NCBI RefSeq assembly: GCF_003583365.1
Contig: NZ_QXED01000002.1
Location: 744,001 to 808,000, forward strand
Direction: 5' to 3'
DNA: 64,000 nucleotides
From: Fibrisoma montanum
GTDB taxonomy: Bacteria; Bacteroidota; Bacteroidia; Cytophagales; Spirosomataceae
The notes below the pieces were generated by a model, which saw only the letters and a program-made list of their open reading frames with translations, searched no databases and was not told where the DNA came from. This document shows positions 1 to 7,351 of the stretch, one piece after another (positions within the stretch are counted from its first letter, which is position 1; every line of letters starts with the position of its first letter). A program made the translations under genes and the position numbers.

Positions 1-648
1 TCGGAGTGGGGGATGACGCCCCCGACGGTGAACGCCTACGCCAACCCGACCAACAACGAAATCGTGTTTCCGGCCGGAATCCTGCAATTCCCCTTCTTCG
101 ACAAAGACGCCGACGACGCCATCAACTACGGGGGCATCGGTATGGTGATTGGCCACGAGATGACCCACCTGTTCGACGATCAGGGTCGCCAGTACGATCC
201 CAACGGCAACCTCCGCGACTGGTGGACGAAGCAGGACGCTGAGCGATTCAAGGCCAAAGTAAAACCGGTGGTGGATCAGTACGGTAACTACACGGTACTG
301 AACAACCTGCGGCTGAACGGTCAGTTGACCCTCGGCGAAAACCTGGCCGACCTCGGTGGATTGACGCTGGCTTACCAGGCGTTTAAGCTAACCGAACAGG
401 GTAAAAGCGACGAAACGATTGATGGGTTTACGCCCGATCAGCGGTTCTTCCTGGGCTTTGCGCAGGTCTGGCGCGTTAAGATTCGCGACGAGACCCAGCG
501 CGTGCTGGTATCGGTCGATCCGCACTCACCGGCCAAGTTCCGCGTGAACGGTCCGCTGACCAATTTCGAGCCATTCTACAAGGCGTTTGATGTAAAACCC
601 GGCCAGAAACTGTACAAACCGGAAGTCGCCCAGGCGAAGGTGTGGTAG
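1..648 (+). CDS. M13 family metallopeptidase (neprilysin/PepO-like), C-terminal part
   Basis: Only the last 215 residues are in the window; the reading frame is open from base 1. The piece holds the zinc site of the M13 family: HEMTH at residues 52-56 (two His ligands and the catalytic Glu) and GENLADLGG, whose Glu near 113 is the third ligand. The C-terminal end NFEPFYKAFDVKPG...W is the usual close of these peptidases, which are about 670 residues long. Members are exported zinc endopeptidases that cut short peptides. No signal peptide can be seen because the 5' end is missing. A strong hairpin follows the stop codon. Confidence 0.95.
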   Translation, partial: SEWGMTPPTVNAYANPTNNEIVFPAGILQFPFFDKDADDAINYGGIGMVIGHEMTHLFDDQGRQYDPNGNLRDWWTKQDAERFKAKVKPVVDQYGNYTVLNNLRLNGQLTLGENLADLGGLTLAYQAFKLTEQGKSDETIDGFTPDQRFFLGFAQVWRVKIRDETQRVLVSVDPHSPAKFRVNGPLTNFEPFYKAFDVKPGQKLYKPEVAQAKVW

Positions 649-652
649 TTGC

Positions 653-691
653 CCTCACGGCAGCGGTCCCGCCGGGACCGCTGCCGTGAGG
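653..691. terminator. Bidirectional hairpin between convergent genes
   Basis: An 18-bp perfect stem (653-670 with 674-691) with a 3-base loop lies between the converging M13 peptidase and SPL-like genes. It is GC-rich and has no clear T-run on either side. I read it as a shared transcript end, inferred from its position and strength. Confidence 0.6.
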
Positions 692-697
692 TTACCG

Positions 698-1900
698 CTA
701 CGTCCAGTACAGAATCGGCGCGTCGGGGAACCGCTTCTGCCACTCACTATAAAAAAATGCTTTCAGTTCCTTCATGTCGTCCGGCTTGTAGACGTACTTC
801 GTGCCGCCAAACTTGTTGCGCTTCTCGGCACGGGTGGCTTCATCCATATCGAGCGTCGTGTTGGGGTACCACTGCGTAAGTACGTCCTTCGAACCGGGGG
901 TAAAGCGGTGGCTGATCAACTCGACGTTCATGTCCAGCGGTCCGGCGGTTCGGCTAAAATCAACAACCTCGGCAATGCGGTCGAGCAGGGCGGTGTAATG
1001 CGCCCGCCAGTCCGGAATCGGCATGATCGGCGCAATAACCAGACCAATCGGGTAGCCGCCACCCCCTAGTTCCTTCGGTAACGCCAGCTTGCGGATGGCC
1101 TGGAGCCGGGCTTCGACCGAGGCTGTGCCGCCTTCCAGCCGCCGGGCAATTGCATCTGCATTGAGACTGACGCGAGCACGGGTCTGGCCATTGTGGGGCA
1201 GATCGAGCAGACTATCCACCTGATCGTATTTCGTCACAAAACGCAGTTGGCCATTCGCCCGCGTACCATAGTACCGGATGCACTCGGCCAGGCTGCCGGT
1301 CAGGTGCTCAATGCCCAGTACGTCGGTGTAGCAGCTCACCTCAAACGTAGTCGGGCGACCAGCGTCCGTGCCCTGCCAGCTGCGGTTCGGTGGATACGTA
1401 CCTTCGTACGCAGCGGTGCTCTCCAGCATTTTGGGCAGGTTGGCATAGACACGCACAACCGGCGGACCAGCCAGGCTGCCGGCCAGGTAACAATACTGAC
1501 AGTGGGCGGGACACCCTTCGGCCAGGTTCATCTGCCAGTCGGCCGAGGGGGGGATGGGTTGCAGCCGGAACGCGCTCTTCGGGGCATTGACCACCGCCAG
1601 CGTATTCTTGGCAATGCGGTACGTTTCGCGCTCATCGGCCCCGCGCAGGCCGGTGATGCGGTTGTTCTTCATCACCTCGATCGGCAGATTCAGGGCCGTA
1701 ACCCGCTCGTAAATCTGCTGACCAAACGGCTCATCGAGTGCATCGGGGGTAAACACGACCCGCTTCGGCATCCAGATACGGGCCTGACGGGTGTCCGCAG
1801 TACGTGTTTGTTGGGAAGAAACGGGCGTAGACGCCGGGGAGGTATGTTCCAGAATCATGTCGAACGTTGAGGGGCAGACCGCCAAACCATCACGAACCAT
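698..1900 (-). CDS. Spore photoproduct lyase-like radical SAM protein
   Basis: The protein has the radical SAM cluster motif C130-xxx-C134-xx-C137 followed by Tyr-Leu, which in known spore photoproduct lyases binds the 4Fe-4S cluster and S-adenosylmethionine. The segment SCYTDVLGIEHLTG around C190 matches the region holding the hydrogen-donor Cys of Bacillus SplB, so the repair chemistry may be intact. The substrate is unknown, since this lineage does not form spores; UV lesion repair is the family-based guess. The first 43 residues look non-conserved. The true start may be Met15 (1858) or Met44 (1771), where the sequence MPKRVVFTPDAL begins. Confidence 0.85.
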   Translation of the reverse strand: MVRDGLAVCPSTFDMILEHTSPASTPVSSQQTRTADTRQARIWMPKRVVFTPDALDEPFGQQIYERVTALNLPIEVMKNNRITGLRGADERETYRIAKNTLAVVNAPKSAFRLQPIPPSADWQMNLAEGCPAHCQYCYLAGSLAGPPVVRVYANLPKMLESTAAYEGTYPPNRSWQGTDAGRPTTFEVSCYTDVLGIEHLTGSLAECIRYYGTRANGQLRFVTKYDQVDSLLDLPHNGQTRARVSLNADAIARRLEGGTASVEARLQAIRKLALPKELGGGGYPIGLVIAPIMPIPDWRAHYTALLDRIAEVVDFSRTAGPLDMNVELISHRFTPGSKDVLTQWYPNTTLDMDEATRAEKRNKFGGTKYVYKPDDMKELKAFFYSEWQKRFPDAPILYWT

Positions 1901-2122
1901 TCGCTGTAGGCTGCCAGATAAATAACATAGATCGCGGCCGTATAAATCCCGATACTTGGTTTAATTTTTGATACTATTATACTGATTAACAGATAGTTAA
2001 AAACTATTTTTGATCGTGTCTATTCATGAAAATGAGGTCCCGTGCGGGTCAGACGCCCGGTGGTTGGATGTATGTATCCAGCCGTGCAATCCCGACGTGC
2101 CAGCAGGAACAGGTACGAGCGT

Positions 2123-2872
2123 TTACCGAATATCATCATACCACCGTTTCAGCTTTTCCGGTGGGTAGCCGATGCCCCAGAGAAACCCGATGGCCAGAAA
2201 AATACCGTTCGCTTTCCAGAAGCCCCATTTGGCCACGCGCCGGTCCGACGATTCTACGACGCGGTTTACCTGCCGAATGCGGCCGAACTGTACCAGCCTC
2301 AGCAGCAGGTCAGCTTCTTCCATAATCGGCATATCGTCGGTGTAGCCTCCCACGGCCCAAAACTGCTCCCGTCGGCAGAAAATCACCTGATCGCCAAACA
2401 AAAGCCGGGCCCCTTTGGCAAAGAACAGATAGGGCCGGAACAGCAGCGGGGCGTAGTAGGTCTTGATGTAGTTGTGAAACGACGTCAGCCAGCGGGTTTT
2501 GGCGGGCCCGCGCATAATCGAGATAAACCCACCGGCGGCTGTTCTGGGGTCACGGAGCGTCCGTTCGATCACGGAAAGCGCATCGTCGGGCAGGGCTGTG
2601 TCGGCGTGTAGAAAACACAGAATATCGCCCTTCGCCTGTCTGGCGGCATGGTTCATCTGACGCGACCGGCCCACCCGCGGGCAGGCTACGACCCGCAGCC
2701 GGGGATAATCCTGCTGAACAGCCTTGGCCAGCCGAACGGTCTGGTCGGTACTCCCGGCATCGGCCACGAGTACCTCGACCGGTTCGGGACACAGGCGCCG
2801 GAGCTGGCGGAGGGTTCGCGGGAGGTCGCGCTCTTCATTCAGCGTAGGAATAATGATGGAGACGTTGAGCAT
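2123..2872 (-). CDS. Family 2 glycosyltransferase
   Basis: This GT-A fold protein of 249 residues opens with VSIIIPTLNEE, the nucleotide-binding strand of GT2 enzymes, then has VADAGSTDQT and FLHADT (the metal/sugar-nucleotide DxD-type site). GGFISI and a later GGYTDDMPIMEEADLL segment are typical acceptor-side motifs. It resembles the TIGR04283 subgroup, some members of which are linked to arsenosugar synthesis; I see no arsenic genes nearby, so the substrate is open. It has no obvious transmembrane anchor apart from a hydrophobic stretch near the C terminus (FLAIGFLWGIGY). It reads in the same direction as the SPL-like gene, 222 bases upstream of it. Confidence 0.88.
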   Translation of the reverse strand: MLNVSIIIPTLNEERDLPRTLRQLRRLCPEPVEVLVADAGSTDQTVRLAKAVQQDYPRLRVVACPRVGRSRQMNHAARQAKGDILCFLHADTALPDDALSVIERTLRDPRTAAGGFISIMRGPAKTRWLTSFHNYIKTYYAPLLFRPYLFFAKGARLLFGDQVIFCRREQFWAVGGYTDDMPIMEEADLLLRLVQFGRIRQVNRVVESSDRRVAKWGFWKANGIFLAIGFLWGIGYPPEKLKRWYDDIR

Positions 2873-2977
2873 ACAGAGTCTAAACCAATTCGGGGCGGTG
2901 CGGTTTACGTATCGATAGATGGTACCGGCAGCCGGTCGCTAGTTTACCCATTCTTTTCGTACAATCTCCGATATACA

Positions 2978-4537
2978 TTGTTTCGATTCATTCCGAATGT
3001 GCTGCTGAAGCAGCTCTACACGCGTAAGAGCCTGCGTAACACAAGCGAAGGCTTTACCTTCTCGCTCAAAAACCGCCTGGCCGATGCCCGGTTCACGGGC
3101 CTGCAACGGGCTCTGATTGACGGGCAGATTTACCCCGCCGAGAGCTTCACGATCGAACCCGATGGGGCAGACCCTGTTGCCGTCGGTGCCATTTCTGCTA
3201 CGCAGCCACTCAGCTTCCCGCTTCGGCGATCGGTGCAGGTGCGGGCAAAAGCCGGCCAACTGGCACCCGGACCACATACGCTCGAAATTACGCTGCATAC
3301 GCAACCATTCGGCACGATTACGCTGCGGGTTGAGGACGACCTGCAAACGGACGAAGCAGCCGCCAATCGGCCCGCGGGTATTCCCCGCAACCCGGTCAAT
3401 GACTATAGTCCGGAAGTTATCGACCAGCGCCGGCAGTTCGTTCGTCAATGTACGGATACGGCCCTTCACCACGTAGCCAGACCGTCGTTCGACCCCGCTG
3501 TAGTGCAGGGCAATTGCGAACAGTTTATCGGCGTGGCCCAGGTACCGATCGGGGTAGCCGGACCGCTGCGCGTCAACGGGGAACATGCGCAGGGGGAGTT
3601 CCTGATTCCCATGGCTACCACCGAGGGAACGCTGGTGGCCAGCTACAATCGGGGCATCAAGCTGATTAACCTCAGCGGTGGCGTTACGTGTACCGTGCAG
3701 GACGACGGTATGCAGCGGGCACCGGTGTTTCAGTTTGCCGACGCCCGGCAGGCCCGGCAGTTTGTGCAGTGGGTCAACGAACACCAGACTGAGCTGGCGG
3801 CCGAGGCCGAATCGACTTCGCGGTTTGCAAAACTACGCTACGTCGATAGTTACCTGAACGGTCGGCTGGCTTTTCTGCGCTTCGGCTATTCGACCGGCGA
3901 CGCGGCCGGGCAGAACATGGTCAGCAAGGCGACGCTGGCGGCCTGCAACTACATCCTGCAGCAGGTTGAAGGGATTGAGCACTTTTTTCTGGAATCGAAC
4001 CTGGCAACGGACAAGAAGCCGTCGCAGGTAAACGTACTGCGGAGTCGGGGCAAACGCGTAACGGCGGAGGTGCGCATCCCCCGCGATCTGCTGATTCGGG
4101 AGCTTCAGGTCGAGCCGGAGCAGCTTCACCGACACGCCCGAATCGGCGACGTCGGGGCTCGTCTGGCAGGAACCAACAATAATGGCCTGCACTCCGTCAA
4201 CGGTCTGGCGGCCCTGTTTATCGCAACGGGGCAGGACGTGGCCTGTCTGGCCGAATCCTCGGCCGCCATTACGTATTCGGAGATTACGCCGGAGGGTGAT
4301 TTATACGGCTCCGTTACGTTACCGTCGCTGGTGATCGGCACGGTGGGGGGCGGTACCGGGCTTCCCACCCAGCGGGAGTGTCTGGAACTGATGGGGTGTT
4401 TTGGTACCGGCCAGGTCAACAAACTCGCCGAAATCATGGCCGGGGTCGTAGCCGCCGGAGAACTGTCGCTGGCGGCAGCTATCTCGTCGCTGGACTGGGT
4501 GTCGAGCCACGAAAGCAGCCGATTTGCGGGGAAGTGA
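2978..4537 (+). CDS. Class I hydroxymethylglutaryl-CoA reductase with extra N-terminal domain
   Basis: This enzyme reduces HMG-CoA to mevalonate with NADPH in the mevalonate route to isoprenoids. Class I motifs are all present: MATTEGTLVAS (catalytic Glu), ATDKKPSQVN (catalytic Lys), GQDVACL (catalytic Asp), GTVGGGTGLPTQ (cofactor region) and a C-terminal SSHESS (catalytic His). About 120 residues precede the catalytic part and look like a separate beta-rich domain (RNTSEGFTFSLKNRL onward) that I cannot name firmly. There is no ATG in frame outside the overlapping antisense glycosyltransferase gene. I chose TTG at 2978; GTG at 2999 is the alternative. It is divergent from the glycosyltransferase. 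Confidence 0.85.
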   Translation: MFRFIPNVLLKQLYTRKSLRNTSEGFTFSLKNRLADARFTGLQRALIDGQIYPAESFTIEPDGADPVAVGAISATQPLSFPLRRSVQVRAKAGQLAPGPHTLEITLHTQPFGTITLRVEDDLQTDEAAANRPAGIPRNPVNDYSPEVIDQRRQFVRQCTDTALHHVARPSFDPAVVQGNCEQFIGVAQVPIGVAGPLRVNGEHAQGEFLIPMATTEGTLVASYNRGIKLINLSGGVTCTVQDDGMQRAPVFQFADARQARQFVQWVNEHQTELAAEAESTSRFAKLRYVDSYLNGRLAFLRFGYSTGDAAGQNMVSKATLAACNYILQQVEGIEHFFLESNLATDKKPSQVNVLRSRGKRVTAEVRIPRDLLIRELQVEPEQLHRHARIGDVGARLAGTNNNGLHSVNGLAALFIATGQDVACLAESSAAITYSEITPEGDLYGSVTLPSLVIGTVGGGTGLPTQRECLELMGCFGTGQVNKLAEIMAGVVAAGELSLAAAISSLDWVSSHESSRFAGK

Positions 4538-4570
4538 CAGGGCGATATGAACCGATGCGTAAGCTTTTTC

Positions 4571-4608
4571 TGTCATCCCGACGCCAGAATCGGGCCGTCG
4601 GGATGACA
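4571..4608. repeat. REP-like palindrome
   Basis: Arms TGTCATCCCGACG (4571-4583) and its exact complement (4596-4608) flank a 12-base loop. It lies between the 3' ends of the converging HMG-CoA reductase and b-type membrane protein genes. Similar GTCATCCCGACG palindromes are, to my knowledge, dispersed in related genomes. It may also end transcription, but no T-run follows. Confidence 0.55.
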
Positions 4609-4630
4609 AAGATTTGAAAATCAGCGGTTA

Positions 4631-5071
4631 TCAGAACCAGCCCGCGCCCGGAATGCGGAACGGCCAGGGAATCAGAGCCAGGATGAGCAATAACCCCAGA
4701 CCATACCAAATGGCGATAAAACGCTGCTTGGTGTCCGGATCGGTGGCGCGTTTTGACCGCGAATAACCGATCGTGATGAGGGCAATGGCCACCAGCATAC
4801 CCGTAATGTGCTCAACCGTGTAGAAGCGGTACACCTTATCGCTCAGCAACGCACCGTCGAACTGCACTTTAGGGCTGATGAAGTACAGAATCAGCCCCAG
4901 CACCAGTTGAATATGCACGGAAATCAGGGTAAACAGGTATAGTTTTCGGTTACCGTCCGTGTAGCCAGCGCGGCCCTGCCAGCGTTGAAACGCAACCACA
5001 ACGGCAACGAGTAATAAAATAAGCGCTATCCAGCGAAGGCCCGAGTGGGCGTGAACAAGTCCAGGATACAT
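4631..5071 (-). CDS. Small four-helix membrane protein, cytochrome b-like
   Basis: The protein has 146 residues and about four hydrophobic helices. His residues lie at the start of helix 1 (GLVHAHSGLRW), in helix 2 (ISVHIQLVLG) and in helix 3 (VEHITGML), a pattern that would suit haem binding. Proteins like this are common in Bacteroidota and often labelled cytochrome B, without experimental support that I know of. The ATG at 5071 is chosen because the longer upstream frame loses membrane-protein character and runs into the divergent DUF4286 gene. A 14-bp palindrome lies just upstream. Confidence 0.65.
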   Translation of the reverse strand: MYPGLVHAHSGLRWIALILLLVAVVVAFQRWQGRAGYTDGNRKLYLFTLISVHIQLVLGLILYFISPKVQFDGALLSDKVYRFYTVEHITGMLVAIALITIGYSRSKRATDPDTKQRFIAIWYGLGLLLILALIPWPFRIPGAGWF

Positions 5072-5085
5072 AGTCTGAAGGAGTA

Positions 5086-5099
5086 GGTAAACGTTTACC
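5086..5099. promoter_or_regulatory. Palindromic candidate operator
   Basis: GGTAAACGTTTACC is a perfect palindrome with a central CG, the general form of LacI-family operators. It sits 15 bases upstream of the minus-strand membrane protein and 57 bases upstream of the divergent DUF4286 gene. Which regulator binds it, if any, is unknown. Confidence 0.35.
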
Positions 5100-5155
5100 G
5101 GGCAAAGAAAAAGACAAAATGTCAACTTTCGGTTGAAAAGAGTTGTTCGACCTCT

Positions 5156-5458
5156 ATGATTCTTTATAATGTTACCGTCAACATTGACGCAGCACTGGAG
5201 CAGGACTGGCTCCGGTGGATGAAAGCTGAACACATTCCGGCCGTAATGGCAACGGGCCTGCCCGTCAGCAGTAAGGTGCTGCGCCTGCTTACTGAACTTG
5301 ACAACGGCGGGGTGACATACACCGTTCAGTACTTCTTCAATACACTGGAGGATTACGAAATCTACCAGAACGAATTTTCTCCGGCCTTGCAGAAAGAACA
5401 CCACGACCGCTACCGCGACCGCTACGTATCGTTCCGGACGTTGCTGGAAGATGCCTGA
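5156..5458 (+). CDS. DUF4286 family protein
   Basis: This is a 100-residue soluble protein opening with MILYNVTVNID, followed by a WLRWMKAEHIP segment and VQYFFNTLEDYEIY. The layout matches the DUF4286 family, a small ferredoxin-like alpha/beta fold in Bacteroidota with no known role. It is full length for the family. It stands alone between a divergent membrane protein gene and the sigma factor gene. Confidence 0.8.
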   Translation: MILYNVTVNIDAALEQDWLRWMKAEHIPAVMATGLPVSSKVLRLLTELDNGGVTYTVQYFFNTLEDYEIYQNEFSPALQKEHHDRYRDRYVSFRTLLEDA

Positions 5459-5546
5459 TTGTCCGGCATAAGCGATCCGTACTGATTATTTTTAATGTTT
5501 GCCATTATTTGAGGAAAATGTTGAATAATAATCAGAAATTGCCTGA

Positions 5547-6098
5547 GTGAAAGGCGCTTCGGAACAACTGCAGAACTGGCTTGACCGCATTGCCCGGCAC
5601 GACGACCGCCGGGCATTCCGGATGCTGTTCGATGTGTTCTATCCTCAACTGCTCCGATTGGCGCTGTACTACCTCAACGTGCGCGAAACGGCTGAGGAAA
5701 TCGTTCAGGACGTGTTCGTCAAGATCTGGCAGATTCGGCAAACGTTGCCTACGGTGGTAAATTTCCGGGCCTACATCTTTTCAACAACCCGAAACCACTG
5801 CCTGAATCAGTTGCAGAAAAAAGGCAGTCCGGTTCTGATGAGTTTTGACGACGTACCGGCCGACGGCCTGATTGGTCCCGATGAATCCCCGGACGAAGCC
5901 ATCGAATTTCAGGAAACCCAGTCGAGGGTTCAGACGGCGATCAACAACCTGCCCCCCCAGTGCCGTCTTATTTTTCAACTGGTAAAGGAACAGGGCCTGT
6001 CGTACAAGGAAACGGCCGAGCTGCTGCAAATCTCCCCCCGAACCGTAGAAACCCAGATCGGTATTGCCCTCAAAAAACTTGCTGCTGCCTTAGGGTGA
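5547..6098 (+). CDS. ECF RNA polymerase sigma factor (FecI-like)
   Basis: The protein has 183 residues. Region 2 (about residues 20-90) includes YYLNVRETAEEIVQDVFVKIWQ, the core-binding and -10 recognition part. Region 4 (about 125-175) includes LPPQCRLIFQLVKEQGLSYKETAELL, the -35 helix-turn-helix. It is followed by a FecR anti-sigma factor and a SusC with an STN domain, the standard surface-signalling trio for glycan loci in Bacteroidota. In that scheme a loaded receptor signals through FecR to release the sigma factor. The start is GTG at 5547 because an in-frame stop lies just upstream. Confidence 0.93.
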   Translation: MKGASEQLQNWLDRIARHDDRRAFRMLFDVFYPQLLRLALYYLNVRETAEEIVQDVFVKIWQIRQTLPTVVNFRAYIFSTTRNHCLNQLQKKGSPVLMSFDDVPADGLIGPDESPDEAIEFQETQSRVQTAINNLPPQCRLIFQLVKEQGLSYKETAELLQISPRTVETQIGIALKKLAAALG

Positions 6099-6174
6099 CC
6101 GAAAAAGCGGCCATCCATGCCTGACCGCCTGATCAAACAAAACGCATGCGTGTGGGCTTTATCAGAACTTCCCT

Positions 6175-6193
6175 AAAAAATTTCAAATTTTTT
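6175..6193. other. AT-rich hairpin between sigma factor and fecR-like gene
   Basis: AAAAAATTT and AAATTTTTT form a perfect 9-bp stem around a single C. It lies in the 157-base gap between the sigma factor and the anti-sigma factor. It may end sigma-factor transcripts or be part of the fecR promoter; the sequence alone does not decide. Confidence 0.35.
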
Positions 6194-6255
6194 CTTAGAT
6201 CGTTTACGGGTTGCCGGGCACAAACACTGTCTTAGCAGATGAAACCATGTGAACG

Positions 6256-7302
6256 ATGAACGAATCGATTGATTGGGAACTACTGGGCCGGATTTTTGCG
6301 AATGAAGCGACCGAAGAGGAACGGAGTGCGTTCAGCGAGTGGCTGAAGGCTAACCCCGAATCGCAGCCGCTGGTTGACAAGCTGCGGCAACAGTGGCAGG
6401 CATCGGCCCCCTCGGCCTCTTCGCTGACTACGTCGGTGGCGTTCAACCAGGTCTGGAGCCGCATTGAGGCCGAAGACGAAAGCGGTGCGCCGATCCGCCG
6501 GATTGGTCAGCGATGGCTGGGTTGGGTCGCGGCTGCTTCTGTCGTGCTGATTGGCGTGTTTATTGGCTGGAATCTCTACCCGGGCCAAACCGTGTCGCCG
6601 ACGCTGGTGCAGCAGACAAACCCGAAAGGTACCCGCTCAAAAATTCAACTGGCCGACGGCAGTACCGTATGGCTCAACGCCGACAGCCGGCTGGACTACC
6701 CAAAAACGTTTACCGGTGCGCTTCGTGAGGTTTCGCTGGAAGGGGAAGCCTTTTTCCAGGTGGCGCATAATCCGCAGCAACCGTTCGTGGTGCGGCTGAA
6801 AACCGGGTCGGTGCGGGTGCTCGGTACGTCGTTCAACATCCGGGCGTATCCGGGCGACAGTACGGTAGAAACGGCTGTCGTGACGGGTAAGGTGGCGTTC
6901 ATTCCGAAGCAGCCGGCCCGGAAACGAGCGGGCCTGCCAACTAAACAAACCCTTCAGCCGGCGTCGGATACGTTGTTCCTCACCCCGAACCTAAAGGCGG
7001 TTCAGTCGCTGACAACGCGGCAGATCGTTACGCAGCCGACCGTAGCGGCCAACCAGATAGCCTGGACGGAATCGAAGCTGGTATTCCGCAACACACCGCT
7101 TGGTGAGGTGGCCAAAACGCTTGAGCGGTGGTACGGCACCCCCGTTGCCCTCGAACGGGAATCGCTCCGCCAGTGCCCGCTGACGGGCACGTTTCAGAAC
7201 CAGAGTTTGAAAGAGGTTATGAATCTGATTGCGATGACCAGGCGGTTCGACTATGAGCTGACGGAATCCCGGCTTACCATCAAAGGGCCGGGCTGCGAAT
7301 AA
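6256..7302 (+). CDS. FecR family anti-sigma factor
   Basis: The protein has 348 residues. A cytoplasmic N-terminal part with ATEEERSAFSEWL binds the sigma factor in known members. One transmembrane helix follows at about 86-106. The periplasmic FecR domain lies at about 125-220 (KIQLADGSTVWLNADSRLDYP and GEAFFQVAHNPQQPFVV), then a DUF4974 domain at about 278-345 that contacts the STN domain of the receptor. It should hold the upstream ECF sigma factor inactive until the downstream SusC receptor is loaded. The order sigma/FecR/SusC supports this. Confidence 0.95.
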   Translation: MNESIDWELLGRIFANEATEEERSAFSEWLKANPESQPLVDKLRQQWQASAPSASSLTTSVAFNQVWSRIEAEDESGAPIRRIGQRWLGWVAAASVVLIGVFIGWNLYPGQTVSPTLVQQTNPKGTRSKIQLADGSTVWLNADSRLDYPKTFTGALREVSLEGEAFFQVAHNPQQPFVVRLKTGSVRVLGTSFNIRAYPGDSTVETAVVTGKVAFIPKQPARKRAGLPTKQTLQPASDTLFLTPNLKAVQSLTTRQIVTQPTVAANQIAWTESKLVFRNTPLGEVAKTLERWYGTPVALERESLRQCPLTGTFQNQSLKEVMNLIAMTRRFDYELTESRLTIKGPGCE

Positions 7303-7351
7303 GCCAGGCTGCGAATACACTGAATCTCAACCGAGTTTAACCCTACTACCT

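Noticed and set aside
2648-2977. In-frame extension of the HMG-CoA reductase into the glycosyltransferase gene
   Set aside because: It is the antisense of conserved GT2 coding sequence and shows no protein-like pattern.
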